Shown here: positions 7,013-13,818 of the stretch, one piece after another
Layout: each line of letters opens with the position of its first letter
How positions within the stretch are numbered: the first letter of the stretch is position 1
From: Myxococcales bacterium
GTDB taxonomy: Bacteria; Myxococcota; Myxococcia; Myxococcales; Myxococcaceae
Length of the DNA: 32,454 nucleotides
NCBI GenBank assembly: GCA_016191815.1
Contig: JACPVI010000038.1
Coordinates: 1 to 32,454, forward strand
Direction of reading: 5' to 3'
Position numbers and translations under genes: made by a program
The notes under the pieces: model-generated
Databases searched by the model: none
The model's input: only the letters and a program-made list of their open reading frames with translations
Told to the model about the DNA's origin: nothing

Positions 7013-7957
7013 GTGCCCACGCTCCCGGCAGCTCTGGCGCTGCTCTTGTCCCAGACCGGGACGCCGATGCTCAGGGTCCAACCCGAAGCGATTCCCCCTT
7101 GCGCGCACGGCATCGCCCTCCTCGAGGCCATCCGCACCCGCTCTCCCGGCGTGCTGGTGGCGGTCGGCCAGCCGACCGGCGACGACTTGTCCGTGGCCGT
7201 CAAATCCGAGGGCGCCTCCTGGATGCTCACCGTCCAGCGCCCCGGCGGGGACTTGGCCATGCAACGGCAACTCGATGCCGCCGGCCTCTCCTGCGAGCAG
7301 CTCTCCGACATCGCCGCCCTCATCCTCGACCGCTTCCTCCTCCAAATCGAATGGAAGGGCCGGCCGGAGGAACTGCCCCCCTTGCCGCCCCCTCCGCTCC
7401 CTGAGCCCCCCGTCTCGCCGCCGCCGCTCTTCACCGGCCTCGAGGCCTCGCTCGGCCCCGCGCTCAGGGCCGGCCTCCCAATCAGCGCCGAGCCGTTCGG
7501 CTCTCTCGAGGTGGGCACGCGCTCGGGCGCCTACCGCGCCTCCCTGGCGCTTTGGGGCGGCCTTTCCTCCCGTACCCCGGTGGAGGCGGACGGCGCTTCC
7601 CGCGGAGTCTTCCGCCGCCAGTCCTTCCTCGGCCTCGCCGCGCTCGGCTACTGCGCCCCGCTGGCAGGGATGGACGGCTGCGCCGGACTGACCGCGGGAC
7701 TCGAATTGGCCACCGCCGACGCTCAGGGCCAGTACCTCTACCGGCGAAACCCGCAAGCCCAGTGGCTCCCCTCCGCCGGAGGAATGGGGCGCCTCTGCCA
7801 GCCTCTCCCTTTCTGGGGGCTTTTCCTCTCCGCCGACCTCGCCTTTCTCTTCTCCCTCGGCTCCTCCCGCCTGGAAGTCGAAGGGACCGGTGTCGGATAC
7901 TCCCCTCCATCCGTGGGGGCGCTCGCCTCGCTGCGGCTGGGCCGGAGATTTTTTTGA
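7013..7957 (+). CDS. Predicted outer-membrane beta-barrel protein of the sigma/FecR locus
   Basis: Unknown myxobacterial-type envelope protein of about 314 residues. GTG 7013 gives a short signal sequence (VPTLPAALALLLSQTGTP). A TTG at 6920 would extend it by 31 residues, including two Arg pairs, and cannot be excluded. An N-terminal periplasmic-type domain of about 100 residues is followed by a Pro-rich linker (PPLPPPPLPEPPVSPPP). The remaining 190 residues alternate small and hydrophobic residues with Gly and aromatics and end in RRFF, the terminal Phe typical of beta-barrels. It lies directly before an ECF sigma gene, and the promoter-like element of that gene overlaps its stop codon. Its function is unknown; a role as sensor or cargo of the envelope regulon is an inference. 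Confidence 0.6.
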   Translation: MPTLPAALALLLSQTGTPMLRVQPEAIPPCAHGIALLEAIRTRSPGVLVAVGQPTGDDLSVAVKSEGASWMLTVQRPGGDLAMQRQLDAAGLSCEQLSDIAALILDRFLLQIEWKGRPEELPPLPPPPLPEPPVSPPPLFTGLEASLGPALRAGLPISAEPFGSLEVGTRSGAYRASLALWGGLSSRTPVEADGASRGVFRRQSFLGLAALGYCAPLAGMDGCAGLTAGLELATADAQGQYLYRRNPQAQWLPSAGGMGRLCQPLPFWGLFLSADLAFLFSLGSSRLEVEGTGVGYSPPSVGALASLRLGRRFF

Positions 7958-7984
7958 AGGCTGCAACGGGGTCGAGCCATTCAC
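7949..7984 (+). promoter_or_regulatory. Promoter-like element before the ECF sigma gene (copy 1)
   Basis: Seven T followed by GAAG (7949-7959), then 17 bases, then CCATTCAC (7977-7984). The same two blocks, with a 16-base spacer, stand before the lipoprotein gene at 10414-10448. The two-block layout and spacing fit a bacterial promoter read by one sigma factor. The element overlaps the 3' end of the preceding gene. Recognition by the ECF factor encoded next to it is an inference. Confidence 0.5.
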
Positions 7985-8040
7985 TGTCTTCGGAGGCGCC
8001 CCGCCCGCGGCGCGAGTATGCAGACGATGGGGAAACCGAG

Positions 8041-8586
8041 GTGGAATCCGAGCTGCTCGCGCGCTGCAGGGACGGCGACGAGGTGGCCTGGCGCGAGCTT
8101 TACCGCGCCCACTTCCCCTTCGTGTGGCGGGTGGCTCGCAGGCTGGGCATCCCTGACTCCGAGCGCGGCGACGTCTGCCAGGAAGTCTTCCTGGTCGCCT
8201 TCCGGAAGCTGGGCGCTTTCCGGCAAGGGCGGCTCTCCACCTGGCTGTACCGCATCGCGGCCAACGTCTGCTCGGACCGGCACCGGAGGCGGCGGCTCCG
8301 CGAGGCGCTGCTCTCGCTCTGGGGGGAGCGCCCCGCCGAGAAAGTCGCCCCGCGCACTCCGCTCACCGACTACGAGTCTCGCGAAGCGGAGGCCGCAGTG
8401 GGCGAGGTGCTCTCCCGCATGGCTCCCAAGAAGCGGGAGGTGTTCGCCCTCTACGAGCTGGAGCGGCTCTCCGCCGAGGAAATCGCCGAGAGGGTGGGCT
8501 GCAAGCTCAAGACGGTGTGGACCCGCCTGCACTACGCGCGGAAGGACTTCGAGCGCATCGCGAGGAAGCGGGGCTGCGTCCCTTAA
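8041..8586 (+). CDS. ECF-type RNA polymerase sigma factor
   Basis: 181 residues from GTG 8041, which follows a GGGG tract. Region 2 is ELLARCRDGDEVAWRELYRAHFPFVWRVARRLG, then DVCQEVFLVAFRKL and LSTWLYRIAANVCSDRHRRRR, the core-binding and -10-recognition helices. Region 4 is LSRMAPKKREVFALYELERLSAEEIAERVGCKLKTVWTRLHYARKDF, a -35-binding helix-turn-helix. No region 3 is present, as is normal for the extracytoplasmic-function class. It directs RNA polymerase to a small regulon in response to an envelope signal. The FecR-domain gene starts 3 bases after its stop, indicating co-transcription and a likely anti-sigma partner. A promoter-like element upstream recurs before the lipoprotein gene, which suggests autoregulation. 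Confidence 0.9.
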   Translation: MESELLARCRDGDEVAWRELYRAHFPFVWRVARRLGIPDSERGDVCQEVFLVAFRKLGAFRQGRLSTWLYRIAANVCSDRHRRRRLREALLSLWGERPAEKVAPRTPLTDYESREAEAAVGEVLSRMAPKKREVFALYELERLSAEEIAERVGCKLKTVWTRLHYARKDFERIARKRGCVP

Positions 8587-8589
8587 GAG

Positions 8590-10404
8590 ATGAGTCGCGA
8601 CGGACACAAGGAGCCTGCGAGGCTCGCCGACGGCGGTGGCACGGAGCCCCTGTCGCGCCTGTTGTCCGCGGTGGGCGAGGCGGAGCCACCCCTCGGGCTG
8701 GAGGAGGCGGTGTGGCGGAAGGTGCTCGAGGCTCGCCGCCCCCGTCCGCGCCGCTGGCTGTGGGCCGCGCTGGCGGTGCCGGCGTTGGCCTCCCTGGCGC
8801 TCGTCTTGGCTTGGCCTTCCAACCGCGAAGAGCCGGTGGCGGTGCTGGCCCTCGCCTCGGGAGAGGTCCGCCTCTTGAGGCCAGAGTCTGGCTGGTCCGA
8901 GGCGACGGTGGGCGAGAGGCTTGCGGCTGGCTCGCGGCTCTCCACCGCAAGAGAAAGCCGCGCCCTCTTGCGCATCGGCGGCACCGTCGCCCTGTTGGAG
9001 GAGAACGGCCGCGCCTCGGTGCAGCGGGGGAGCGGCGGACTCGCGGTGCTCTTGGAGGAGGGAGAGGTGGCGGTGCTCGACCGCCATCCGGGCACCACCC
9101 TGGCGCTTTTGGTGTCCGCCGGCGACTACGCCGTGGAGGCGGAGGGCACCTTCTACTCGGTGAAGGTGGCGGCGGACCGCGCGGTGGCGGTTCGGGTCCA
9201 CGAGGGAGTGGTGCGGGTGCGAGGGCCCTCCACCGACGTCCGGCTGCGCGGCGGGGAGGCGTGGGTCAGCGCGGGCCAGGCGGCATTCCGCACCGGCCAG
9301 CGGGAGCGGGCCCTGGCGATGTCGGTCTCCAGCGTGGAGACCGACGAGTCGAGCCTCCGCATCGAAGGGGAGCCGGACTTCGAGGTGGAGGTGGACGGAG
9401 TCTTCGTGGGCCGCCCGCCGGTGCGGATGCTGGTGGAGACCGGCAAGCGCTCGGTCATCGGCCGGCGGGAGCGGGCCGAGGTGCGCGGCGAGGCCACGGT
9501 GGATTGGGGGAGGGTGGCCGTCTACCGGCTCCAGCCCCCGGAGCTTCCGGCGCCTGAGGTTGGCTCGTGGCAGCCGTCGAAGGGCAAGACGGTTGCCGCC
9601 GCCGCTCCGGCCGGGCGCGCTGCGACCGGCATTTCACCGCCGCTTCCGGCCGCGGCGCCGGTTGACCGCTCCACGACCTTTGACATCGCGCCCGGCGCGC
9701 CGCCGGCGGTCCGGAGCCAACCGGGAAACGCCGACACCCCGGAGATTCCGCGCCGGACTCCCCCGGCGGATCCGCTGGAGTCGCTGGAAGCCCGCCTCGC
9801 TTCCGCCGCGCCGGAGGAGCGCGAAGAGCTGAGCTACCAGCTCGCCACCGCCCTCACCCGGAGGGGGCGTTACGGCGAAGCAGTGCGCCTCTACGAGTCC
9901 CTGGCCCGGGGCGGAGGCCGCCACGCCGAGCTCTCCGCCTACGAGGTGGGCCGGCTCAAGAAGCGCTACCTCGGCGACCGGGCCGGGGCCGTCGCCGCCT
10001 TCGCCGACTACCGCGCCCGCTTCCCCCGCGGCGCCCTCCGGCCGGAGGTGGACCTGAGCCTCATCGAGGCCCACCTCGAGGCCGGCTCCTTCTCCGCGGC
10101 ACTCGCGGAGATGGACTCCTTCCTCGCCACTCACCCCTCCAGCGAGCGCCGCGGCGAAGTGCTGCTCCTTCGCGCCAACGTCCTGAGAGAGCGCGGCGAG
10201 CACGAGCGCGCGCTGGCCGACTACCTCGAGCTGGTGGAGGTGCCCGGGACGCTGGGCGACGACGCCAGCTACTTCGCCGCCTCCTGCGAGCGGGCCACCG
10301 GGAGGCTGGAGGCCGCCCGGGCGAGGCTCGAGCACTACCTCTCGCGCTACCCGACCGGCCGCCACCGCCTCGAGGCGGAGCGGAATTTGGGAGCAGCGCG
10401 ATGA
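8590..10404 (+). CDS. FecR-domain transmembrane protein with PEGA-like and TPR regions (likely anti-sigma factor)
   Basis: 604 residues. The cytosolic N-terminus is about 55 residues and includes LSRLLSAVGEAEPPLGLEEAVWRKVLEARRP. One membrane segment follows (WLWAALAVPALASLALVLAW, about 56-75), then a periplasmic FecR domain (about 80-235; SGEVRLLRPESGW, LAAGSRLSTARESRALLRI, VEAEGTFYSVKV). A PEGA-like segment lies near 260-300 (FEVEVDGVFVGRPPVRM), then an Ala/Pro linker and a C-terminal repeat region of tetratricopeptide type (about 395-604; GRYGEAVRLYESLARGGG, AVAAFADYRARFPRG). FecR proteins pass envelope signals to a partner sigma factor. The gene starts three bases after the ECF sigma stop (ATG 8590, purine-rich AAGAG upstream). 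The TPR tail suggests assembly of a periplasmic complex. The anti-sigma role is inferred from position and topology. Confidence 0.85.
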   Translation: MSRDGHKEPARLADGGGTEPLSRLLSAVGEAEPPLGLEEAVWRKVLEARRPRPRRWLWAALAVPALASLALVLAWPSNREEPVAVLALASGEVRLLRPESGWSEATVGERLAAGSRLSTARESRALLRIGGTVALLEENGRASVQRGSGGLAVLLEEGEVAVLDRHPGTTLALLVSAGDYAVEAEGTFYSVKVAADRAVAVRVHEGVVRVRGPSTDVRLRGGEAWVSAGQAAFRTGQRERALAMSVSSVETDESSLRIEGEPDFEVEVDGVFVGRPPVRMLVETGKRSVIGRRERAEVRGEATVDWGRVAVYRLQPPELPAPEVGSWQPSKGKTVAAAAPAGRAATGISPPLPAAAPVDRSTTFDIAPGAPPAVRSQPGNADTPEIPRRTPPADPLESLEARLASAAPEEREELSYQLATALTRRGRYGEAVRLYESLARGGGRHAELSAYEVGRLKKRYLGDRAGAVAAFADYRARFPRGALRPEVDLSLIEAHLEAGSFSAALAEMDSFLATHPSSERRGEVLLLRANVLRERGEHERALADYLELVEVPGTLGDDASYFAASCERATGRLEAARARLEHYLSRYPTGRHRLEAERNLGAAR

Positions 10405-10413
10405 GCGGCGAAA

Positions 10414-10448
10414 TTTTTTTGAAGTGGGCGCCCCCTCGCCCCATTCAC
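10414..10448 (+). promoter_or_regulatory. Promoter-like element before the MopE-type lipoprotein gene (copy 2)
   Basis: Seven T followed by GAAG (10414-10424), a 16-base spacer and CCATTCAC (10441-10448). It is the same pair of blocks as at 7949-7984, and it lies just after the FecR gene stop. The start codon it would serve is the ATG at 10503, about 45-50 bases downstream. Confidence 0.5.
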
Positions 10449-10502
10449 CAGCCGATGGCGCGGGAGGGAGCCGGACTCCCCCGCGAGACTCGGAGAAATG
10501 AC

Positions 10503-11747
10503 ATGAAGCCATTCAGTGCGTTGCGCCTGCTCGGCGCGCTCTCGCTGGCGGCCTTGGGCTGTAGCGTCAACAACGGGCCGGTGGCGTCGAGGTACGTGAA
10601 GTCCGTCCCGGTGACCGCCTCACAGGGGGCCACCATCACCGTGAGCGCGGAGGAGAGCCCCGAGCTTGCCGGAGCCACCCTGGCCATTCCGCCCGGCGCC
10701 CTGGAGCGCGACCTCCGCATCACCCTGGAGCTGGGGCTGGAGCCGGTGGTGGCTGGGGTGGACCAGTCCGTGGGCCCGGTGGCGGTGTGGGGCCCGGCGG
10801 GGACCAAGTTCGCCCAGGAAGCGGAGATGACCCTCCCCTTCGCCCTCGCCGCGGAAGACCTCGCCTTGGACCTCTTCGTCCAGGTGCAGGAGGAAGACGG
10901 CACCCGCTCGGAAATCGCCAACGACCGCCTCACCATCGATGAGCAGGGAAAGCTGTTGCGCTTCAAGGTGTCGGGCTTCACCTCCTACCAGTCCGGCTCC
11001 CATGGTTGCTCGGGCAACCACCATTGCTCCTCCACCAAGGTTTGCCACAACGGCAAGTGCCGCCCGGCCAGTTGCACTCCCTCCGCGGAGGTGTGCGACG
11101 GGGTGGACAACGACTGCGACGGCGCGGTGGACGAGGGCTGCAACTCCGCCTGCAGCGCGGGCTCGGCCTGCCCGCCCGGCCACACCTGCGTCAACGGAGC
11201 CTGCCAGCCCTGCACCACCTCCAACTGCGGCCCCTACGACGCCGGGACGCCGATTGTTTGTGGAAACACCACCTGCGCCTCCGGCACCACCTGCTGCAAC
11301 GCGAGCTGCGGAGTCTGCGCCCCTGCCGGTGGAAGCTGCACCCAGCAAGTCTGCTGCAGCTCCGCCTACCCTTGCCCTTCCGGCCAGGCCTGCGTCAACG
11401 GCGCCTGCCAGCCCTCCTGCACTCCGTCGGCCGAGGTGTGCGACGGGGTGGACAACGACTGCGACGGCCAGGTGGATGAAGGGTGCACCATGCAATGCGG
11501 TCCGGGGACGGCCTGCCCCGCCGGCCACGTCTGCCTCAACGGGCAGTGCACTCCCTGCTCCAGCGGCGGCTACTGCCCCACCGACGGAGGCAGCAACACC
11601 ACCGACGGAGGAAGCTCCGCCACCTGCGGCGGCAGCGCCGCCTGCGCCACCGGGCAGGTCTGCCTGAACGGCAAGTGCCACTACAGCTGCAGCGCCGGCT
11701 CGGCTTGCCCCAACGGGCAGCAGTGCTACCAGGGGATTTGCTACTAG
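10503..11747 (+). CDS. Cys-rich lipoprotein with MopE-type metal-binding motifs
   Basis: 414 residues. The lipoprotein signal is MKPFSALRLLGALSLAALGC, with the lipidated Cys at residue 20. A beta-rich domain (about 35-160; ASQGATITVSAEESPELAGA, LAIPPGALERDLRI) resembles the ZU5-like domains found on bacterial surface proteins. The C-terminal 250 residues are very Cys-rich. They contain two almost identical 23-residue putative metal-binding motifs (11073-11141 and 11418-11486; core VCDGVDNDCDG, then VDEGC) and several GxxCxxGxxCxNGxC-like units. MopE-type motifs of this kind were named after a Methylococcus copper-binding surface protein; metal binding here is by analogy. The start ATG 10503 has GGAG 8 bases upstream. 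A promoter-like element and a strong terminator frame the gene, so it may be expressed separately from the sigma operon. Confidence 0.8.
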   Translation: MKPFSALRLLGALSLAALGCSVNNGPVASRYVKSVPVTASQGATITVSAEESPELAGATLAIPPGALERDLRITLELGLEPVVAGVDQSVGPVAVWGPAGTKFAQEAEMTLPFALAAEDLALDLFVQVQEEDGTRSEIANDRLTIDEQGKLLRFKVSGFTSYQSGSHGCSGNHHCSSTKVCHNGKCRPASCTPSAEVCDGVDNDCDGAVDEGCNSACSAGSACPPGHTCVNGACQPCTTSNCGPYDAGTPIVCGNTTCASGTTCCNASCGVCAPAGGSCTQQVCCSSAYPCPSGQACVNGACQPSCTPSAEVCDGVDNDCDGQVDEGCTMQCGPGTACPAGHVCLNGQCTPCSSGGYCPTDGGSNTTDGGSSATCGGSAACATGQVCLNGKCHYSCSAGSACPNGQQCYQGICY

Positions 11748-11770
11748 CTTAGGTTTTCTCCCCTCACCCT

Positions 11771-11808
11771 GCCCTCTCCCCCGTCTTTTGGGGGGAGGGC
11801 TCTTTTTT
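11771..11808 (+). terminator. Rho-independent terminator, formed by a dispersed palindromic repeat (R1)
   Basis: GCCCTCTCCCC pairs with GGGGGGAGGGC around a short loop and is followed by TCTTTTTT (11801-11808). It lies 24 bases after the lipoprotein stop. Together with the preceding CCCCTCACCCT it matches the window's dispersed repeat family (see 23820-23856). The run of T is on the plus strand, so it serves the lipoprotein gene rather than the convergent cyclase gene. Confidence 0.75.
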
Positions 11809-13697
11809 CAGCGGGCCTCGCCCAGGACACGGTAGGGCGTCACCTCTTTGGTCTTCCCGCGCAAGAGCACCGGCGGGAGCGGCATCGCCAAGAAGGAGCC
11901 CTTCGCCGCCTGGAGGGTGGACTGGGAGACGATGACCTGATCCGCCTCGGCCATGTCGCAAAGCCTGGAGGCGATATTCACCACGTCTCCGATGGCGGTC
12001 AAATCCAGCCGGCGGGAAGCCCCGATGGCCCCGAACACCACCATCCCGGTGTTGATGCCGATGCCCACCTCGAGCACCTCTCGGCCCTGCTGCCGCCGCA
12101 CCTGGTTCATCTCCGACACCCTCCGGAGCATCTCCAGCGCCGCAGTCAAGGAGCGAGCCGAGTCGTCCTCGCGCCGGGTCGGCACTCCCCACAGGGCCAT
12201 CAAGGCGTCGCCCACGAACTTGTCCAGGATGCCTCCGTGCTTGAACAGCACCTCCACCATCGCCTCGAAGTGCTCGTTCAAGAGCGCCACCACCTCCTTG
12301 GGCGAGAGCCGCTCGGAGAGCGAGGTGAAGCCGCGGATGTCGGCGAACAGCACGGTCGCTTCCTGCTGCTCGCCGGACTCGCCCAGCTCCAGGGCCCCGC
12401 TGGTGGCCATCTCCACCAGCGCCGGCGACATGAAGCGCGAGAGCCGCTCCCGCTTGGCGAGGTCGGAGGTGAGCCGCCGGTTGAGCATCACGTTCTCCAC
12501 CGCCACCGCGGTCTGGGTGGCGATGGCGGACAACAGCTCCAAGTCCGGAGGTCCGAAGGCGCCCACCCGGCTCCGGGTGGAGAGCGCCAGGATGCCCCTC
12601 ACCTCCCCCTCCACGATGAGCGGGACTCCCATCGCCGAGCGCAGCCGGGAGAGCACCACCGTCTGCGAGTGGCGGAAGCGGGGGTCGAACACCGCGTCCG
12701 CGGTGAGCACTCCCTGGCGGGAAGACTGCACCTCCTTGAGGAGGGTGGCCGAAACCTGCACCTCGCTCTGACCTCCCTCCTGCGTCCGCACCGCTACCGG
12801 CACGAATTGCCCGGTGGACTCGTCGCGCAGGAGCAAGACGCCCTCGTCGGCGGGGAGGTTGTCGAAGGCGAAAGCCAGGACCCGGTGGAAAATCTCCGAG
12901 ATGTTCCGGTCGCGCGCCAAATGGTGCATCAGCGCGTTGGCCACCATGAGCAGCTTGTTCTGCCGCTGCTGCTGCTCCAGCGTCTCGTACAGCTTCAGCA
13001 CCGCCTGGGGAGTCTGGCTGCCGGCCGCCGCGGAAGGGGCGGGGACGGAGAGGGGCTCTGCGGGAGGGGGAGCTTGGGCTGCAGGCGCCGCCCACCCTGG
13101 GATGACCGGGGTGCCCTGGGCAGGAGTGGCCATGCCCGGGACCGAAGGAGAGCCGGAGGAGGGCGTTCCTGACCTCGCCACCACCTGGGTCTCCGACTCC
13201 GCCACCATCGCCTTGGCCCCGGTCTGCAGCGCCGCGAAGGCGTAGATGTCGGCGTAGTAGAAGCGGCTGATGCCCGCCCGCACCGCGGCACGGGTGGCCA
13301 AGACCGGGTGCACATGGGTGGCGCCGGAAACCTCGCGCACCTGATCCACCAGCGACGGCTCCGCCTCGGGCATCGCCACGTGCAAGGCGTCGCTCACCGA
13401 GTCATAGCGGATGGGCAGCACCGTCAGCTGCTCGGCCTTGCGCACCGGCACCTTCTCCAGCACCGGGTCGTCGAGCTTGAGCCGGGAGAGCGAGTCGGCG
13501 GTGATGAACTGTGCTCCGGAGCGCTCTCCGTTGAAGCGCAAGAGCACGTTCTCATCGATGAGGCCGTGCTGCACCAGCACGTCTCCCAGGTAGCCGCCCT
13601 CGCTCTTCTGGATGGACAGCCCGGCGCTGAGCTTCTCCTCGGAGATGAGCCCCGCGGCGACCAGCTCCTCGCCGAGGCGGCTCCGTTTCTGGCTCAC
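11808..13697 (-). CDS. Adenylate cyclase with N-terminal MshEN/GspE-N-like domain and GAF domain
   Basis: 629 residues. Residues about 1-160 (RLGEELVAAGLISEEKLSAGLSIQ, GYLGDVLVQHGLIDENVL, LPIRYDSVSDALHVAMPEAE) resemble the MshEN/type II secretion ATPase N-terminal domain, some members of which bind cyclic di-GMP. A Pro/Ala linker (about 170-235), a short helix and a GAF domain (about 255-405) follow. The C-terminus is a class III cyclase (about 430-625): FADIRGFTSL holds the first metal Asp, DKFVGDALMALWG the second Asp and the purine-selecting Lys, and LTAIGDVVNIASRL the Thr plus the transition-state Asn and Arg. The Lys/Thr pair points to ATP, so cyclic AMP is the likely product. GTG 13697 has GGAG 8 bases upstream. 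All catalytic residues seem intact. No membrane segment is seen, so it is probably a cytosolic sensor. Confidence 0.88.
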   Translation of the reverse strand: MSQKRSRLGEELVAAGLISEEKLSAGLSIQKSEGGYLGDVLVQHGLIDENVLLRFNGERSGAQFITADSLSRLKLDDPVLEKVPVRKAEQLTVLPIRYDSVSDALHVAMPEAEPSLVDQVREVSGATHVHPVLATRAAVRAGISRFYYADIYAFAALQTGAKAMVAESETQVVARSGTPSSGSPSVPGMATPAQGTPVIPGWAAPAAQAPPPAEPLSVPAPSAAAGSQTPQAVLKLYETLEQQQRQNKLLMVANALMHHLARDRNISEIFHRVLAFAFDNLPADEGVLLLRDESTGQFVPVAVRTQEGGQSEVQVSATLLKEVQSSRQGVLTADAVFDPRFRHSQTVVLSRLRSAMGVPLIVEGEVRGILALSTRSRVGAFGPPDLELLSAIATQTAVAVENVMLNRRLTSDLAKRERLSRFMSPALVEMATSGALELGESGEQQEATVLFADIRGFTSLSERLSPKEVVALLNEHFEAMVEVLFKHGGILDKFVGDALMALWGVPTRREDDSARSLTAALEMLRRVSEMNQVRRQQGREVLEVGIGINTGMVVFGAIGASRRLDLTAIGDVVNIASRLCDMAEADQVIVSQSTLQAAKGSFLAMPLPPVLLRGKTKEVTPYRVLGEAR

Positions 13698-13733
13698 CTG
13701 AGGCTCCCCGAAGGGCGGTCTCTCATCACTGGC

Positions 13734-13761
13734 ATTATCGTCCGAGTGTTTTCGCCGACAA
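13734..13761 (-). promoter_or_regulatory. Possible sigma-70-type promoter of the cyclase gene
   Basis: Read on the minus strand, TTGTCG (13756-13761) and GATAAT (13734-13739) are separated by 16 bases. The GATAAT box is about 37 bases upstream of the GTG at 13697. The -10 match is good (5 of 6) and the -35 match is moderate. It lies in the divergent region shared with the TonB-dependent receptor. Confidence 0.4.
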
Positions 13762-13818
13762 ACAACTCTGCCGCCGTCCTTCTGCGGCCGCCCAGGGTGG
13801 GCTAGGAAGAGGACGAGC

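Noticed and set aside
6356-7984. Minus-strand open frame of 542 codons opposite hsdS and the beta-barrel gene
   Set aside because: Both opposite genes have better support (hsdS motifs, signal peptide and terminal Phe); this frame is Gly/Arg/Glu-rich without motifs.
11073-11486. Two near-identical 69-bp segments as a possible recombination repeat
   Set aside because: They encode the two MopE-type metal motifs in frame; protein-level repetition explains them.
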